A DNA stretch of 46,381 nt from assembly GCF_003172955.1 (NCBI RefSeq), contig NZ_QGKR01000198.1, positions 1-46,381 on the forward strand, written 5' to 3'. Every line of letters begins with the position of its first letter. The stretch's first letter is position 1. Below the pieces are notes generated by a model. It made no database searches, was not told the origin of the DNA, and was given only the letters and a program-made list of their open reading frames with translations. The position numbers were made by a program, and so were the translations under genes. The DNA comes from Micromonospora acroterricola. GTDB taxonomy: Bacteria; Actinomycetota; Actinomycetes; Mycobacteriales; Micromonosporaceae. Positions 29,416 through 36,724 of the stretch are shown here, in pieces.

Positions 29416-29579
29416 CGCTCGACCGGTCGGCACGATCACAGGATCGCGCATCCGGAGCCGGGACGTGCCCGGAACCGGGGACCGGAACCCGGCCACCGTA
29501 GCGGCGACTCGGGTGGGAGCAGGCGCTCCGCTTTCGTGGCTGTCTGCTCGCACGCGGAGACAGCCTGGTCGACTCGATA

Positions 29580-29609
29580 ACACTACACCCCGGGTCGGGT
29601 CCCACCCAA
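29580..29609 (-). promoter_or_regulatory. Candidate promoter of infC-rpmI-rplT
   Basis: On the minus strand TTGGGT (29604-29609) and TAGTGT (29580-29585) are 18 bases apart. It would give a leader of about 255 bases that includes the attenuator-like hairpin. Apart from leader and repeats nothing gene-like is seen in 29318-30134. Confidence 0.45.
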
Positions 29610-29710
29610 ACCGGGCGCCTCGCGCGGCCACCACGTCAACGTCGGGAACCCGGCGGTCGACCAGTCGCGCGCCCCTGCCGGTCACCCCGCCAGGTCCCGG
29701 CGGATCCTCT

Positions 29711-29750
29711 GGGTCGCCGGGTCGCCGGGTCGCCGGGTCGCTGGGTCGCG
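29711..29750. repeat. GGGTCGCC short tandem repeat, five units
   Basis: Five consecutive 8-base units (GGGTCGCC three times, then GGGTCGCT and GGGTCGCG) at 29711-29750. It is a simple repeat in non-coding DNA; a run of related GGTCGCCGG and CCCGGCGGTCC motifs continues to about 29790. Confidence 0.8.
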
Positions 29751-29792
29751 GTCGCCGGCCCGGCGGTCCCGCATGTCCCGGCGGTCCGGGGG

Positions 29793-29874
29793 CCAAGATC
29801 CGCGCACTTTCGGTGAAACTGCTGCCTCACGACGCACGGAGGCAGCAGTTTCAGGATAGTTGTCGAGATCTTGG
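29793..29874. repeat. Nested 82 bp palindromic element
   Basis: Outer arms CCAAGATC (29793-29800) and GATCTTGG (29867-29874) enclose a second perfect repeat, TGAAACTGCTGCCTC (29814-29828) and GAGGCAGCAGTTTCA (29839-29853), around a 10-base loop. It has lower GC than its surroundings and no coding sense. The form is that of a REP/MITE-like mobile palindrome; whether other copies exist elsewhere cannot be seen here. Confidence 0.8.
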
Positions 29875-29910
29875 TCAGGCGCGTGGCGCGACGCGGCGGG
29901 GTGGCGCGGC

Positions 29911-30135
29911 AAGCGGCCGGGTGGCACCGGCAAGCGGCCGGGTGGCTCGGGTCAGCGGTCGGCGGCTCGGGTCAGCGGTCGGCGGCTCGGGTCAGCGGCC
30001 GGCAGAACGGGCAATCGGCCGGGTGGCACCGGCAAGCGACCGGCGACTCGGGCAAGTGACCGGCGGCTCGGGTCAGCGGCCGGCGACTCGGGCAATCGGC
30101 CGCGTGGCGCGGGCAAGCGACCGGCCGGCTCGTGT
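29911..30135. repeat. Imperfect tandem array of 20-21 bp units (about 11 copies)
   Basis: Eleven head-to-tail units such as AAGCGGCCGGGTGGCACCGGC and CAGCGGTCGGCGGCTCGGGT run from 29911 to 30135; two adjacent units (about 29953-29992) are identical, the rest differ at a few positions. The array runs up to the stop codon of the PH-domain gene, whose last codons (GCCGCCGGCCGCTGA on the minus strand) are themselves nearly one unit. It has no unique spacers, so it is not a CRISPR. Confidence 0.85.
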
Positions 30136-30608
30136 CAGCGGCCGGCGGCGCGCTCGGCGAGGCGGGACTGGTGCGCCTCGTGCAGCCGGCGCAGGGCGCG
30201 GACCCCGTCGACAGCCAGTTCCTTGTCGGCGGCCTGCAGGGCGATCATGGGCAGCAGGTCGTCGTCGTGCAGCTCCAGGCTGGCCCAGGGCGCGCCCCGG
30301 TCGAAGCGGACCCCCCGGACGACCTCCCAGGGCAGCTCGTACGAGCTGATGATGTTGCGCACCCGGACACCGCGCACGTCGGCCTCCACCCGCGGGCGGG
30401 TGAAGAGCAGGAAGCCCAGCGCACCGAAGATGCCCAGGCCGATCATCGCGATCTGGTCGCCGCGCTGGAAGCTGCCGTAGCCGTCGCCGGTCGGGCCGCT
30501 CAGCGAGGTGGCCACCAGACCGAACACCACCACCAGGGCGATCGCTGCGGACCAGCAGACCACCCGGATGCGGCGGGGCTTCAGGCGGACCAGCTCGGTT
30601 TCACTCAC
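30135..30608 (-). CDS. PH-domain-containing membrane protein
   Basis: A 157 aa actinobacterial membrane protein. Two hydrophobic helices (about 14-36, VVCWSAAIALVVVFGLVA, and about 50-70, IAMIGLGIFGALGFLLF) precede a bacterial PH-like domain (about 72-135: VEADVRGVRVRNIISSYELPWEVVRGVRFDRGAPWASLEL). Members of this family have no defined biochemical role. GTG at 30608 is taken as start; the frame is open to 30887, but that part translates tandem-repeat DNA. The last codons merge into the tandem array. Confidence 0.87.
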   Translation of the reverse strand: MSETELVRLKPRRIRVVCWSAAIALVVVFGLVATSLSGPTGDGYGSFQRGDQIAMIGLGIFGALGFLLFTRPRVEADVRGVRVRNIISSYELPWEVVRGVRFDRGAPWASLELHDDDLLPMIALQAADKELAVDGVRALRRLHEAHQSRLAERAAGR

Positions 30609-30664
30609 CCCACCAGTCTGCCATTTAACCCCGCCCAGCGACGGCACCACCCGCCGCGCGATCG

Positions 30665-30734
30665 CCACCCAGCGGGACACCGCCAAGCCACCCCAGCGGG
30701 ACACCGCCAAGCCACCCAGCGGGACAGCACCGTG
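30665..30734. repeat. Three 23-24 bp direct repeats upstream of the PH gene
   Basis: Copies at 30665-30687, 30688-30711 and 30712-30734 share CCACCCAGCGGGACA; the first two are identical apart from one inserted C, the third differs after AGCGGGACA. It lies 57-126 bases upstream of the PH-domain gene start. Confidence 0.75.
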
Positions 30735-30780
30735 CCACCGGTGCCGGACCGCCCCCGGGCCGCACTGGGCACCGGAGCTA

Positions 30781-30855
30781 GATCGACTCAGGATCAAGGA
30801 TGTCGGGGTGTCCCGCACGGGACGACGGTCCGGCATCTGCGATCCCGAGTCGATC
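30781..30855. repeat. Nested 75 bp palindromic element downstream of hisG
   Basis: Outer arms GATCGACTCAGGATC (30781-30795) and GATCCCGAGTCGATC (30841-30855) match at 14 of 15 positions. Inside lie GATGTCGG/CCGGCATC (7 of 8) and GTCCCG-cac-GGGAC. The element is 73 bases past the hisG stop, so it may also act as terminator. The remaining gap DNA (30609-30928) has no gene. Confidence 0.7.
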
Positions 30856-30928
30856 AAACAGGCCGACGGCCCAACAGCGGCCACCACCCGAGCCGGCCGG
30901 CCGAAAGCGGCGACCGGCCGAGCGGCGG

Positions 30929-31774
30929 TCAGAGTCTGCAGGCGTGGATGTTGGTGACGAGGATGGCCCGGGCGCCGAGCTCGTACAGCTCGTCCATGAT
31001 CCGGTGCACGTCGTCGCGGAGCACCATCGCCTGGACCGCCACCCAGCCCTCGCGGTGCAGCGGCGACACGGTGGGTGACTCGATGCCCGGGGTCAGCCCG
31101 CTGGCCCGGTCCAGCAGGCCGGCCGGCACGTCGTAGGCGAGCATCACGTACCGGCGGGCCACCAGCACGCCGTGCAGGCGGCGCAGCAACTGCTCGGCCT
31201 GCTGGTGCGCCGACGCGCCGGCCCGGCGGACCAGCACCGCCGAGGAGCGCAGCAGCGGGTCGCCGAAGACCACGAGGCCCGCCTGGCGCAGGGTCGCGCC
31301 GGTTTCCACCACGTCGGCGACCACGTCGGCGACGCCGAGACGGACGGCGTTCTCCACCGCGCCGTCGAGGCGGATGACGTCGGCCTTGACGCCCAGCTCG
31401 CCGAGGTGCCGCTCGACCAGCCCCGGGTACGCGGTGGCGATCCGGTGACCGCCCAGGTCCTGCACGGAGGCGATGTCGTCGGGGCGGGCGGCGAAGCGGA
31501 AGGTAGCTCGGCCGAAGGCGAGGTCGACGACCTCCTCGGCCGGCGCGGCCGAGTCGATCAGCAGGTCCCGGCCGGTGATCCCGAGGTCGAGGTCACCGGA
31601 GCCGACGTAGGTGGCGATGTCCTTGGGACGCAGGTAGAAGAATTCGACGTCGTTGGACTCGTCCCGGCAGACGAGGTCCTTGGGGTCGGTGCGCTGGCGG
31701 TAGCCCGCCTCGCGCAGCATCTGGGCGGCCGGTTCGGCCAGGGTGCCCTTGTTGGGTATGGCGACACGCAGCAT
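30929..31774 (-). CDS. hisG: ATP phosphoribosyltransferase, long form
   Basis: First enzyme of histidine synthesis, joining ATP and PRPP. At 281 aa it is the long form with a C-terminal regulatory ACT-like domain (about 205-281) that senses histidine, so no HisZ partner is needed. The start MLRVAIPNKGTLAEPAAQML and the PRPP loop region ETGATLRQAGLVVF are typical. ATG at 31774, 46 bases after hisE. Last gene of the rib-his stretch. Confidence 0.97.
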   Translation of the reverse strand: MLRVAIPNKGTLAEPAAQMLREAGYRQRTDPKDLVCRDESNDVEFFYLRPKDIATYVGSGDLDLGITGRDLLIDSAAPAEEVVDLAFGRATFRFAARPDDIASVQDLGGHRIATAYPGLVERHLGELGVKADVIRLDGAVENAVRLGVADVVADVVETGATLRQAGLVVFGDPLLRSSAVLVRRAGASAHQQAEQLLRRLHGVLVARRYVMLAYDVPAGLLDRASGLTPGIESPTVSPLHREGWVAVQAMVLRDDVHRIMDELYELGARAILVTNIHACRL

Positions 31775-31820
31775 GACGGAGTGCTCCTTCGATCCGGATG
31801 GCGATCAACGGGTGGGGCAC

Positions 31821-32084
31821 TCACAGATGTCGGTAGACGTCCTTGAGTTCGAGACCGCTGGCCAGCATCAGCACCTGGACCTGGTAGAGCAGTTGGGAGA
31901 TCTCCTCGGCGGTGCGCTGCGGCCCCTCGTGCTCGGCGGCCATCCACGACTCGGCCGCCTCCTCGACGACCTTCTTGCCGATGAAGTGCACCCCCTTGTC
32001 CAGGGCGGCGACGGTGCCCGAGCCCGGGGTGCCGGCGGCGGCCTTGGCCTGCAGCTCGGCGAACAACTCCTCGAACGTCTTCAC
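31821..32084 (-). CDS. hisE: Phosphoribosyl-ATP pyrophosphatase
   Basis: Second step of histidine synthesis, hydrolysing PR-ATP to PR-AMP. An 87 aa MazG-like helical protein with the metal-binding pattern [18 protein letters not shown] and the second helix [18 protein letters not shown] at 32084 is the start ([11 protein letters not shown]); there is only a weak ribosome-binding sequence. It follows ribH by 26 bases and precedes hisG, the usual actinobacterial hisEG pair. Confidence 0.95.
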   Translation of the reverse strand: MKTFEELFAELQAKAAAGTPGSGTVAALDKGVHFIGKKVVEEAAESWMAAEHEGPQRTAEEISQLLYQVQVLMLASGLELKDVYRHL

Positions 32085-32110
32085 GGAAGGCGATTCTTCC
32101 AGCCGACCGG

Positions 32111-32614
32111 TCAGCCGCTGAAGCCGACCCGCTGGCCGTTGTGGGCCAGAGTTCGGACGGCCAGCGCGGCGTCGAGCGCGGCGACGGTTGCCGACCAGCC
32201 CTTGTCCTCCGCCGACCCGGGCAGCCCGGCCCGGTCCCGGGCCTGCTCGATGGTCTCCACGGTCAGCACACCGTGTGCCACCGGCTTGCCCTCGTCCAGC
32301 GCCACCCGGGTCAGCCCGTCGGTGACGGAGCGGCAGACGTAGTCGAAGTGCGCGGTGGCGCCGCGGACGACCACACCGAGCGCGACCACCACGTCGCAGC
32401 GCCGCGCGAGGGCCTGGGCGACCACGGGCAGCTCGACCGAGCCGGCGACCCGGGCCACCACGGAGCGGGCGCCGCACGCCTCGGCGGCGGCCACCGCGCG
32501 CTCCAGCATGTGGTCGGTCAGCTCGCCGTGCCACCGGGCGGCCACCACCCCGACGGTCAGCCCCGCGGCGTCCACCGCGCCGACCCCCGGCTCACCGAAT
32601 CCCGCCATCGTCAT
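32111..32614 (-). CDS. ribH: 6,7-dimethyl-8-ribityllumazine synthase
   Basis: Condenses the pyrimidine from RibD with dihydroxybutanone phosphate from RibBA to lumazine. A 167 aa icosahedral-type subunit with [27 protein letters not shown] (substrate loop), [15 protein letters not shown] with the catalytic His, and [16 protein letters not shown] at 32614 overlaps the ribBA stop (ATGA); a second in-frame ATG two codons later is possible. Co-transcribed with ribBA and followed closely by hisE. Confidence 0.97.
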   Translation of the reverse strand: MTMAGFGEPGVGAVDAAGLTVGVVAARWHGELTDHMLERAVAAAEACGARSVVARVAGSVELPVVAQALARRCDVVVALGVVVRGATAHFDYVCRSVTDGLTRVALDEGKPVAHGVLTVETIEQARDRAGLPGSAEDKGWSATVAALDAALAVRTLAHNGQRVGFSG

Positions 32615-33876
32615 GCTCCGATCTCGTCGTTGGCGACCGGACGCCCCAGCGGCGCCTCGCTCACCTCGTCCAACTCGTCCAGCAGGTGACCCATCCGGTC
32701 CCGCTTGGTGCGCAGGTAGCGCATGTTCTCCGGGTGCGCGCCGGCCGGCAGCCCCTCCCGGCCGGTGATGGTCAGCCCGTAGCCCTCCAGCCCGGCCCGC
32801 TTGGCCGGGTTGTTGGTCAGCAGCCGCATCGAGCGCACGCCCAGGTCGTAGAGGATCTGCGCGCCGGTGCCGTAGTCCCGGGCGTCGGCCGGCAGGCCCA
32901 GGTCGAGGTTGGCGTCCACGGTGTCCCGGCCCAGGTCCTGCAACTGGTACGCCTGGAGCTTGTGCAGCAGCCCGATGCCGCGCCCCTCGTGCCCGCGCAC
33001 GTAGAGCACCACGCCCCGGCCCTCCCGCGCGACGCGGGCCATCGCGGCGTCCAGCTGCGGGCCGCAGTCGCAGCGCAGCGAACCGAACACGTCACCGGTG
33101 AGGCACTCGGAGTGCACCCGGACCAGCACGTCCTGGCCGTCGCCGAGGTCACCCAGCACCATTGCCACGTGTTCGGCCGGGTCGTGCTCGGCGCGGTAGC
33201 CGAGCGCCCGGAACACCCCGTGCCGGGTCGGCATCCGGGCCTCGGCGACCAGCTCGACCTGCTTTTCGGTCCGCCGGCGGTGGGCCACCAGGTCGGCGAT
33301 GGTGATCAGCGTGAGGCCGTGCTCGGCGCAGAACTTCTCCAGGTCCGGCATCCGCATCATCGTGCCGTCGTCGTTGACCAGTTCGCAGAGCACGCCCGCC
33401 GGGCGCAGCCCGGCCAGCCGGGTCAGGTCCACGGCCGCCTCGGTGTGGCCCGGCCGGCGCAGCACGCCGCCCTCGCGGGCCCGCAGCGGCACCACGTGCC
33501 CGGGTCGGGCCAGGTCCGTCGGGTCGGTGGCCGCGTCGGCGAGCAGCCGGATGGTGTGCGCCCGGTCGGCCGCCGAGATGCCGGTGCTGATGCCCTCCCG
33601 GGCGTCGACGGTCACCGTGTACGCGGTGCCGCGCCGGTCCTGGTTGGTGTGGTGCATCGGCGGCAGGTCGAGCCGGTCGCACTCGCTCTCGGTCAGCGGC
33701 ACGCAGACGTAGCCCGACGTGTACCGCACCATGAACGCCAGCAGCTCCGGCGTGGCAAGCTCGGCCGCGAAGATCAGGTCGCCCTCGTTCTCCCGGTCGG
33801 CGTCGTCGACCACGACGACCGGCCGGCCGGCCGCGATCTCGGCGACCGCCTGCTCGATGCTCGCGAAGACGCTCAT
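32611..33876 (-). CDS. ribBA: Bifunctional DHBP synthase / GTP cyclohydrolase II
   Basis: Makes both precursors of lumazine. Residues 1-200 are the RibB half with [11 protein letters not shown] (25-34) and [11 protein letters not shown]. Residues 210-400 are the RibA half, with zinc ligands Cys258, Cys269 and Cys271 ([17 protein letters not shown]) and [10 protein letters not shown] (294-303). Both halves look intact; length 421 aa is normal. ATG at 33876. The 46-base gap behind ribM contains a possible member of the repeat seen in the arginine operon; its GTGGAG lies close upstream and gives the ribosome-binding site. Confidence 0.97.
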   Translation of the reverse strand: MSVFASIEQAVAEIAAGRPVVVVDDADRENEGDLIFAAELATPELLAFMVRYTSGYVCVPLTESECDRLDLPPMHHTNQDRRGTAYTVTVDAREGISTGISAADRAHTIRLLADAATDPTDLARPGHVVPLRAREGGVLRRPGHTEAAVDLTRLAGLRPAGVLCELVNDDGTMMRMPDLEKFCAEHGLTLITIADLVAHRRRTEKQVELVAEARMPTRHGVFRALGYRAEHDPAEHVAMVLGDLGDGQDVLVRVHSECLTGDVFGSLRCDCGPQLDAAMARVAREGRGVVLYVRGHEGRGIGLLHKLQAYQLQDLGRDTVDANLDLGLPADARDYGTGAQILYDLGVRSMRLLTNNPAKRAGLEGYGLTITGREGLPAGAHPENMRYLRTKRDRMGHLLDELDEVSEAPLGRPVANDEIGA

Positions 33877-33925
33877 GCCGTCACTCCACTTCGTTCCGCG
33901 CCGAACGCGACGAGTCGCTCGCTCA
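33877..33925 (-). repeat. Possible intergenic repeat element, copy D (ribM-ribBA gap)
   Basis: On the minus strand this gap starts with the ribM stop (TGAGCGAGCGACTCGTCGCG) and ends GAACGAAGTGGAGTGACGGC before ribBA. Layout is the same as copies B and C (stop in the first bases, Shine-Dalgarno in the last), and the ends are similar, but the middle differs. Confidence 0.4.
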
Positions 33926-34612
33926 TGCGAGGGCCTCCTTGTAGGTGGGCGGCAGCGAGGCGGACGGCCGGGCGACGCGCGAGGTGCGCCACCAGGCGGC
34001 GAAGCCCCACACGCAGAACGCGCCGTAGATCAGGTACATGGCCGCCGACGGGTAGAACCCGCCGCGCAGCAGCAGCGGCACGCCGACGGCGTCCACGGCG
34101 ATCCAGACCAGCCAGAACTCCACCCAGCCGCGGGCCATGCCGTAGGTGGCCAGCAGGCTGCCGGTGAGGATCCAGGCGTCCGGCAGCGGGCCCCAGGAGC
34201 CCAGTGCGGCGAGCACCGGGTACGCCGCGGCGGTGCCGACCGCGGCGGCCAGCAGCATGGCCAGCCGCTCCCGCCCGGTGGCCCAGCGTGGGGACACCGC
34301 GGCGTGTCCGGCGTCGGCGCGGCGGTTGCGCTGCCAGCGCCACCAGCCGTAGACGCTGACCGCGAAGAAGAACACCTGCCGGCCGGCCTGCCCGTAGAGG
34401 TCGTGCGCCTGCGGGGTGGCGAACACCCCGCCGAGGAAGACGGTGAGCAGCAGCGCGTTGCCGATCATGCCGACCGGCCACGCCCAGACCAGCCGCCGCA
34501 GGCCGAGGAGAGCGGAGACCAGCCCGAACACGTTGCCGACGATCTCCCGGACCAGCACCGGCGAGCCGGCCACCTGCACCTGGGCGTCCAGCAGCCAGCC
34601 GAGCGTGCCCAT
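33923..34612 (-). CDS. ribM: PnuC-family transporter, probable riboflavin importer RibM
   Basis: A 229 aa integral membrane protein of the PnuC fold with about seven helices and the conserved aromatic motif [15 protein letters not shown]; PnuC proteins carry vitamin nucleosides by facilitated diffusion. In actinobacteria a PnuC-like protein encoded in FMN-riboswitch rib operons (RibM) transports riboflavin, and its place here between ribE and ribBA supports that over nicotinamide riboside. No NadR-like partner is nearby. The ATG at 34612 shares one base with the ribE stop (TGATG), so the genes are coupled. Confidence 0.87.
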   Translation of the reverse strand: MGTLGWLLDAQVQVAGSPVLVREIVGNVFGLVSALLGLRRLVWAWPVGMIGNALLLTVFLGGVFATPQAHDLYGQAGRQVFFFAVSVYGWWRWQRNRRADAGHAAVSPRWATGRERLAMLLAAAVGTAAAYPVLAALGSWGPLPDAWILTGSLLATYGMARGWVEFWLVWIAVDAVGVPLLLRGGFYPSAAMYLIYGAFCVWGFAAWWRTSRVARPSASLPPTYKEALA

Positions 34613-35250
34613 CAGACGGCCCCGCCTGTGCCGACGGACGTGGCGGTGTCGTCGGCCAACCGTGCGCCGAGCAGCCGCTCGACGTACTTGGCCAGCACGT
34701 CGACCTCCAGGTTGACCGGGTCGCCGACGCCCTTCGCGCCGAGGGTGGTCAGCTTGAGCGTGGTCGGGATCAGCCCGACGGCGAACTCGTCCGCGCCCAC
34801 CTCGGCGACGGTGAGCGAGACGCCGTCGATGGTGATCGAGCCCTTCTCCACCACGTACCGGGACAGGGCGGCGGGCAGCCGGAACCGGACCGTCTCCCAC
34901 TGCTCGGCCGGTTCCCGGGAGATCAGCTCGCCGACACCGTCCACGTGCCCCTGCACCAGGTGCCCGCCGAGCCGGCTGCCGAGCGCGGCGGCCCGCTCCA
35001 GGTTGACCGGATCGCCGGGGCGCAGCGCGCCCAGCGCGGAGCGGCGCAGGGTCTCCCCCATCACGTCGGCGGTGAAGACACCGTCCGCCGCCTCCACGAC
35101 GGTCAGGCAGACGCCGTTGACCGCGATGGAGTCGCCGTGCCGGGCGTCGGACGTGACCAGCGGGCCGCGTACGGCGACCAGCGCCGAATCGCCCGCCGTC
35201 GCCGTCACCCGGACGACCTCGCCCAGCTCCTCGACAATGCCGGTGAACAT
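34612..35250 (-). CDS. ribE: Riboflavin synthase, alpha subunit
   Basis: Dismutates two lumazines to riboflavin and the pyrimidine. A 212 aa chain with two lumazine-binding beta-barrels: MFTGIVEELGEV to about residue 95, then GHLVQGHVDGVGEL to about 195; each has a VNGVCLTV or IDGVSLTV strand. A short C-terminal tail follows. Starts one base after the ribD stop and ends overlapping ribM. Confidence 0.97.
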   Translation of the reverse strand: MFTGIVEELGEVVRVTATAGDSALVAVRGPLVTSDARHGDSIAVNGVCLTVVEAADGVFTADVMGETLRRSALGALRPGDPVNLERAAALGSRLGGHLVQGHVDGVGELISREPAEQWETVRFRLPAALSRYVVEKGSITIDGVSLTVAEVGADEFAVGLIPTTLKLTTLGAKGVGDPVNLEVDVLAKYVERLLGARLADDTATSVGTGGAV

Positions 35251-35251
35251 G

Positions 35252-36313
35252 TCAGCCCTCCCTTTTCCGGGGCAAAGCGGTGATCCGGAGATCCGGACCG
35301 ACCTGCGTAACGTCGACGAACTCCAGATCGATTGCCTCAGCGATGGTCGTCACTCCCGCGTCGACCAGAGCGGTCGGGCCGGCGCCCAGCAGCCGGGGCG
35401 CGACGTACCCGACGATCTTGTCCACCAGGCCGGCGGCCAGGAACGCCCCGGCCAGCCGGGGGCCGCCCTCCAGCAGCACCGCGCGGACCCCGCGCTGGTG
35501 CAGCGCCGCGAGCAGCGCCGGCAGGTCGACGCGGCCGTCCGGGCCCGCGCCCACCTCGGCGGCGGTCGCGATCCACGTCCGCGCGGCGCCGTCGCGCACG
35601 CGGGCGTCGGCCGGGGTACGCCCCGAGCTGTCCACGACCACCCGCAGCGGCTGCCGGATGGCCAGGCTGCCGTCGCGCAGGTTGCGGGCGGTGAGCCGTG
35701 GATCGTCGGCGAGCACGGTGCCGACGCCGGCGATGACCGCGTCGACCGTGCCGCGCAGCGCGTGGACGTCCATCCGGGCCGCCTCGGAGGTGATCCACAT
35801 GCTGGTGCCGTCCGCCGCCGCGGACCGACCGTCCACCGTCGCGGCGTACTTCCAGATCACGTACGGCCAGCCCCGGCGCATCGAGGTCAGCCAGGCGACG
35901 TTGCCGGCCTCGGCCTCGTCGCCGCGTACACCCAGGTCGACCCGGACCCCGGCGGAGCGCAGCGTGGCGGCGCCGCCGGTGGCCACCGGGTTGGGGTCGG
36001 GCACGGCGATCACCACCCGGCCGACACCGGCCTGGACCAGGGCGTTGCTGCAGGGGCCGGTGCGACCGGTGTGGTTGCAGGGTTCCAGGGTGACGACGGC
36101 CGTGCCGCCCCGGGCCCGCTCCCCCGCCTGCGCCAACGCGACGATCTCGGCGTGCGGCCCGCCGGCGTAGGCGTGGAAGCCCTCGCCGACGACCGTGCCG
36201 TTGGCGTCGAGCAGCACGCAGCCGACCACCGGGTTGGGGCTGGTGGTTCCCAGCCCGCGCGCCGCCAGCTCGATCGCGCGTCGCATCGCCTCATCGACGG
36301 AGACGCTGGCCAT
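35252..36313 (-). CDS. ribD: Bifunctional riboflavin-specific deaminase/reductase
   Basis: Deaminates and then reduces the GTP-derived pyrimidine. Residues 1-145 form the cytidine-deaminase-like half with zinc ligands His54 (GPHAEIVAL), Cys79 and Cys88 (PCNHTGRTGPC). Residues 150-350 form the DHFR-like NADPH reductase half (WPYVIWKYAATVDGRSAAADGTSMWI). Length 353 aa is normal. First gene of the riboflavin operon. ATG at 36313 has a purine-rich AGGGGCAGGG just upstream. About 170 bases separate it from the riboswitch aptamer. Confidence 0.97.
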   Translation of the reverse strand: MASVSVDEAMRRAIELAARGLGTTSPNPVVGCVLLDANGTVVGEGFHAYAGGPHAEIVALAQAGERARGGTAVVTLEPCNHTGRTGPCSNALVQAGVGRVVIAVPDPNPVATGGAATLRSAGVRVDLGVRGDEAEAGNVAWLTSMRRGWPYVIWKYAATVDGRSAAADGTSMWITSEAARMDVHALRGTVDAVIAGVGTVLADDPRLTARNLRDGSLAIRQPLRVVVDSSGRTPADARVRDGAARTWIATAAEVGAGPDGRVDLPALLAALHQRGVRAVLLEGGPRLAGAFLAAGLVDKIVGYVAPRLLGAGPTALVDAGVTTIAEAIDLEFVDVTQVGPDLRITALPRKREG

Positions 36314-36483
36314 CGCCCTGCCCCTGCCCTCTCACTCGCCGGTCCGCGCGCGGGCGGTCAGGGAGGCGGCATGGGGCCGCGGGCATGCGGCGGCGGATTC
36401 CGGGTACGGCGCGGCCGCCCCGGGGGGTCGGCGAGGCACGCTGAAGCCAGCGGCCGGCTCGGACCCGTCCGTCCCGCGCGCTG
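36314..36483 (-). other. ribD leader between the FMN aptamer and the start codon
   Basis: About 170 bases, extremely GC-rich, where the expression platform of the riboswitch must lie. Several GC-rich segments could pair (for example GGGGCGGCCGCGCC and GGCCGCGGGC), but no hairpin with a T-tract is seen, so translational control or a Rho-type mechanism is as likely as intrinsic termination. No gene is seen. Confidence 0.5.
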
Positions 36484-36642
36484 TCTCCCATCCGGACTGT
36501 CTGGGCGCGGACGAACCGCCCCCAACCGTCGGCCCCGGATTTTCACCAGGTCCACCGGGCGGCAGAGCCGTCCGGGTCGCGGGCTGACCACGGTCGGACC
36601 GTGGATCACCGCCGGTTCGGAATTTCACCGAGTCCCGCCAGC
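36484..36642 (-). promoter_or_regulatory. FMN riboswitch (RFN element)
   Basis: On the minus strand all conserved RFN blocks occur in order: GGTGAAATTCC (36619-36629), ACCGGCGGT, AGCCCGCGA, GGTGAAAATCCGG, GGCCGACGGT and AGTCCGGATG (36489-36498). This aptamer binds FMN and lowers expression of riboflavin genes. It stands before ribD and would control ribD-ribE-ribM-ribBA-ribH, and possibly hisE-hisG. Confidence 0.97.
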
Positions 36643-36648
36643 GCGTGG

Positions 36649-36676
36649 TGGGTACTCCGGCAGTCTTACACGTCAA
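36649..36676 (-). promoter_or_regulatory. Candidate promoter of the riboflavin operon
   Basis: On the minus strand TTGACG (36671-36676) and TACCCA (36649-36654) are 16 bases apart. The expected start site (about 36642) coincides with the first bases of the RFN element, which supports it. It lies in the gap after the receiver-GGDEF gene. Confidence 0.5.
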
Positions 36677-36724
36677 CCGGGGTGCGCCGCCACCGAGGCG
36701 AGCTACTTCACAGCGGGATCACGC

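Noticed and set aside
29318..29605. N-terminal extension of IF-3
   Set aside because: The frame stays open upstream, but the translation is not IF-3-like, it crosses the attenuator hairpin, and the ATC with GAGGAGG matches the normal protein start.
29911..30135. CRISPR array
   Set aside because: Units are contiguous and diverged, with no unique spacers and no cas genes in the window.
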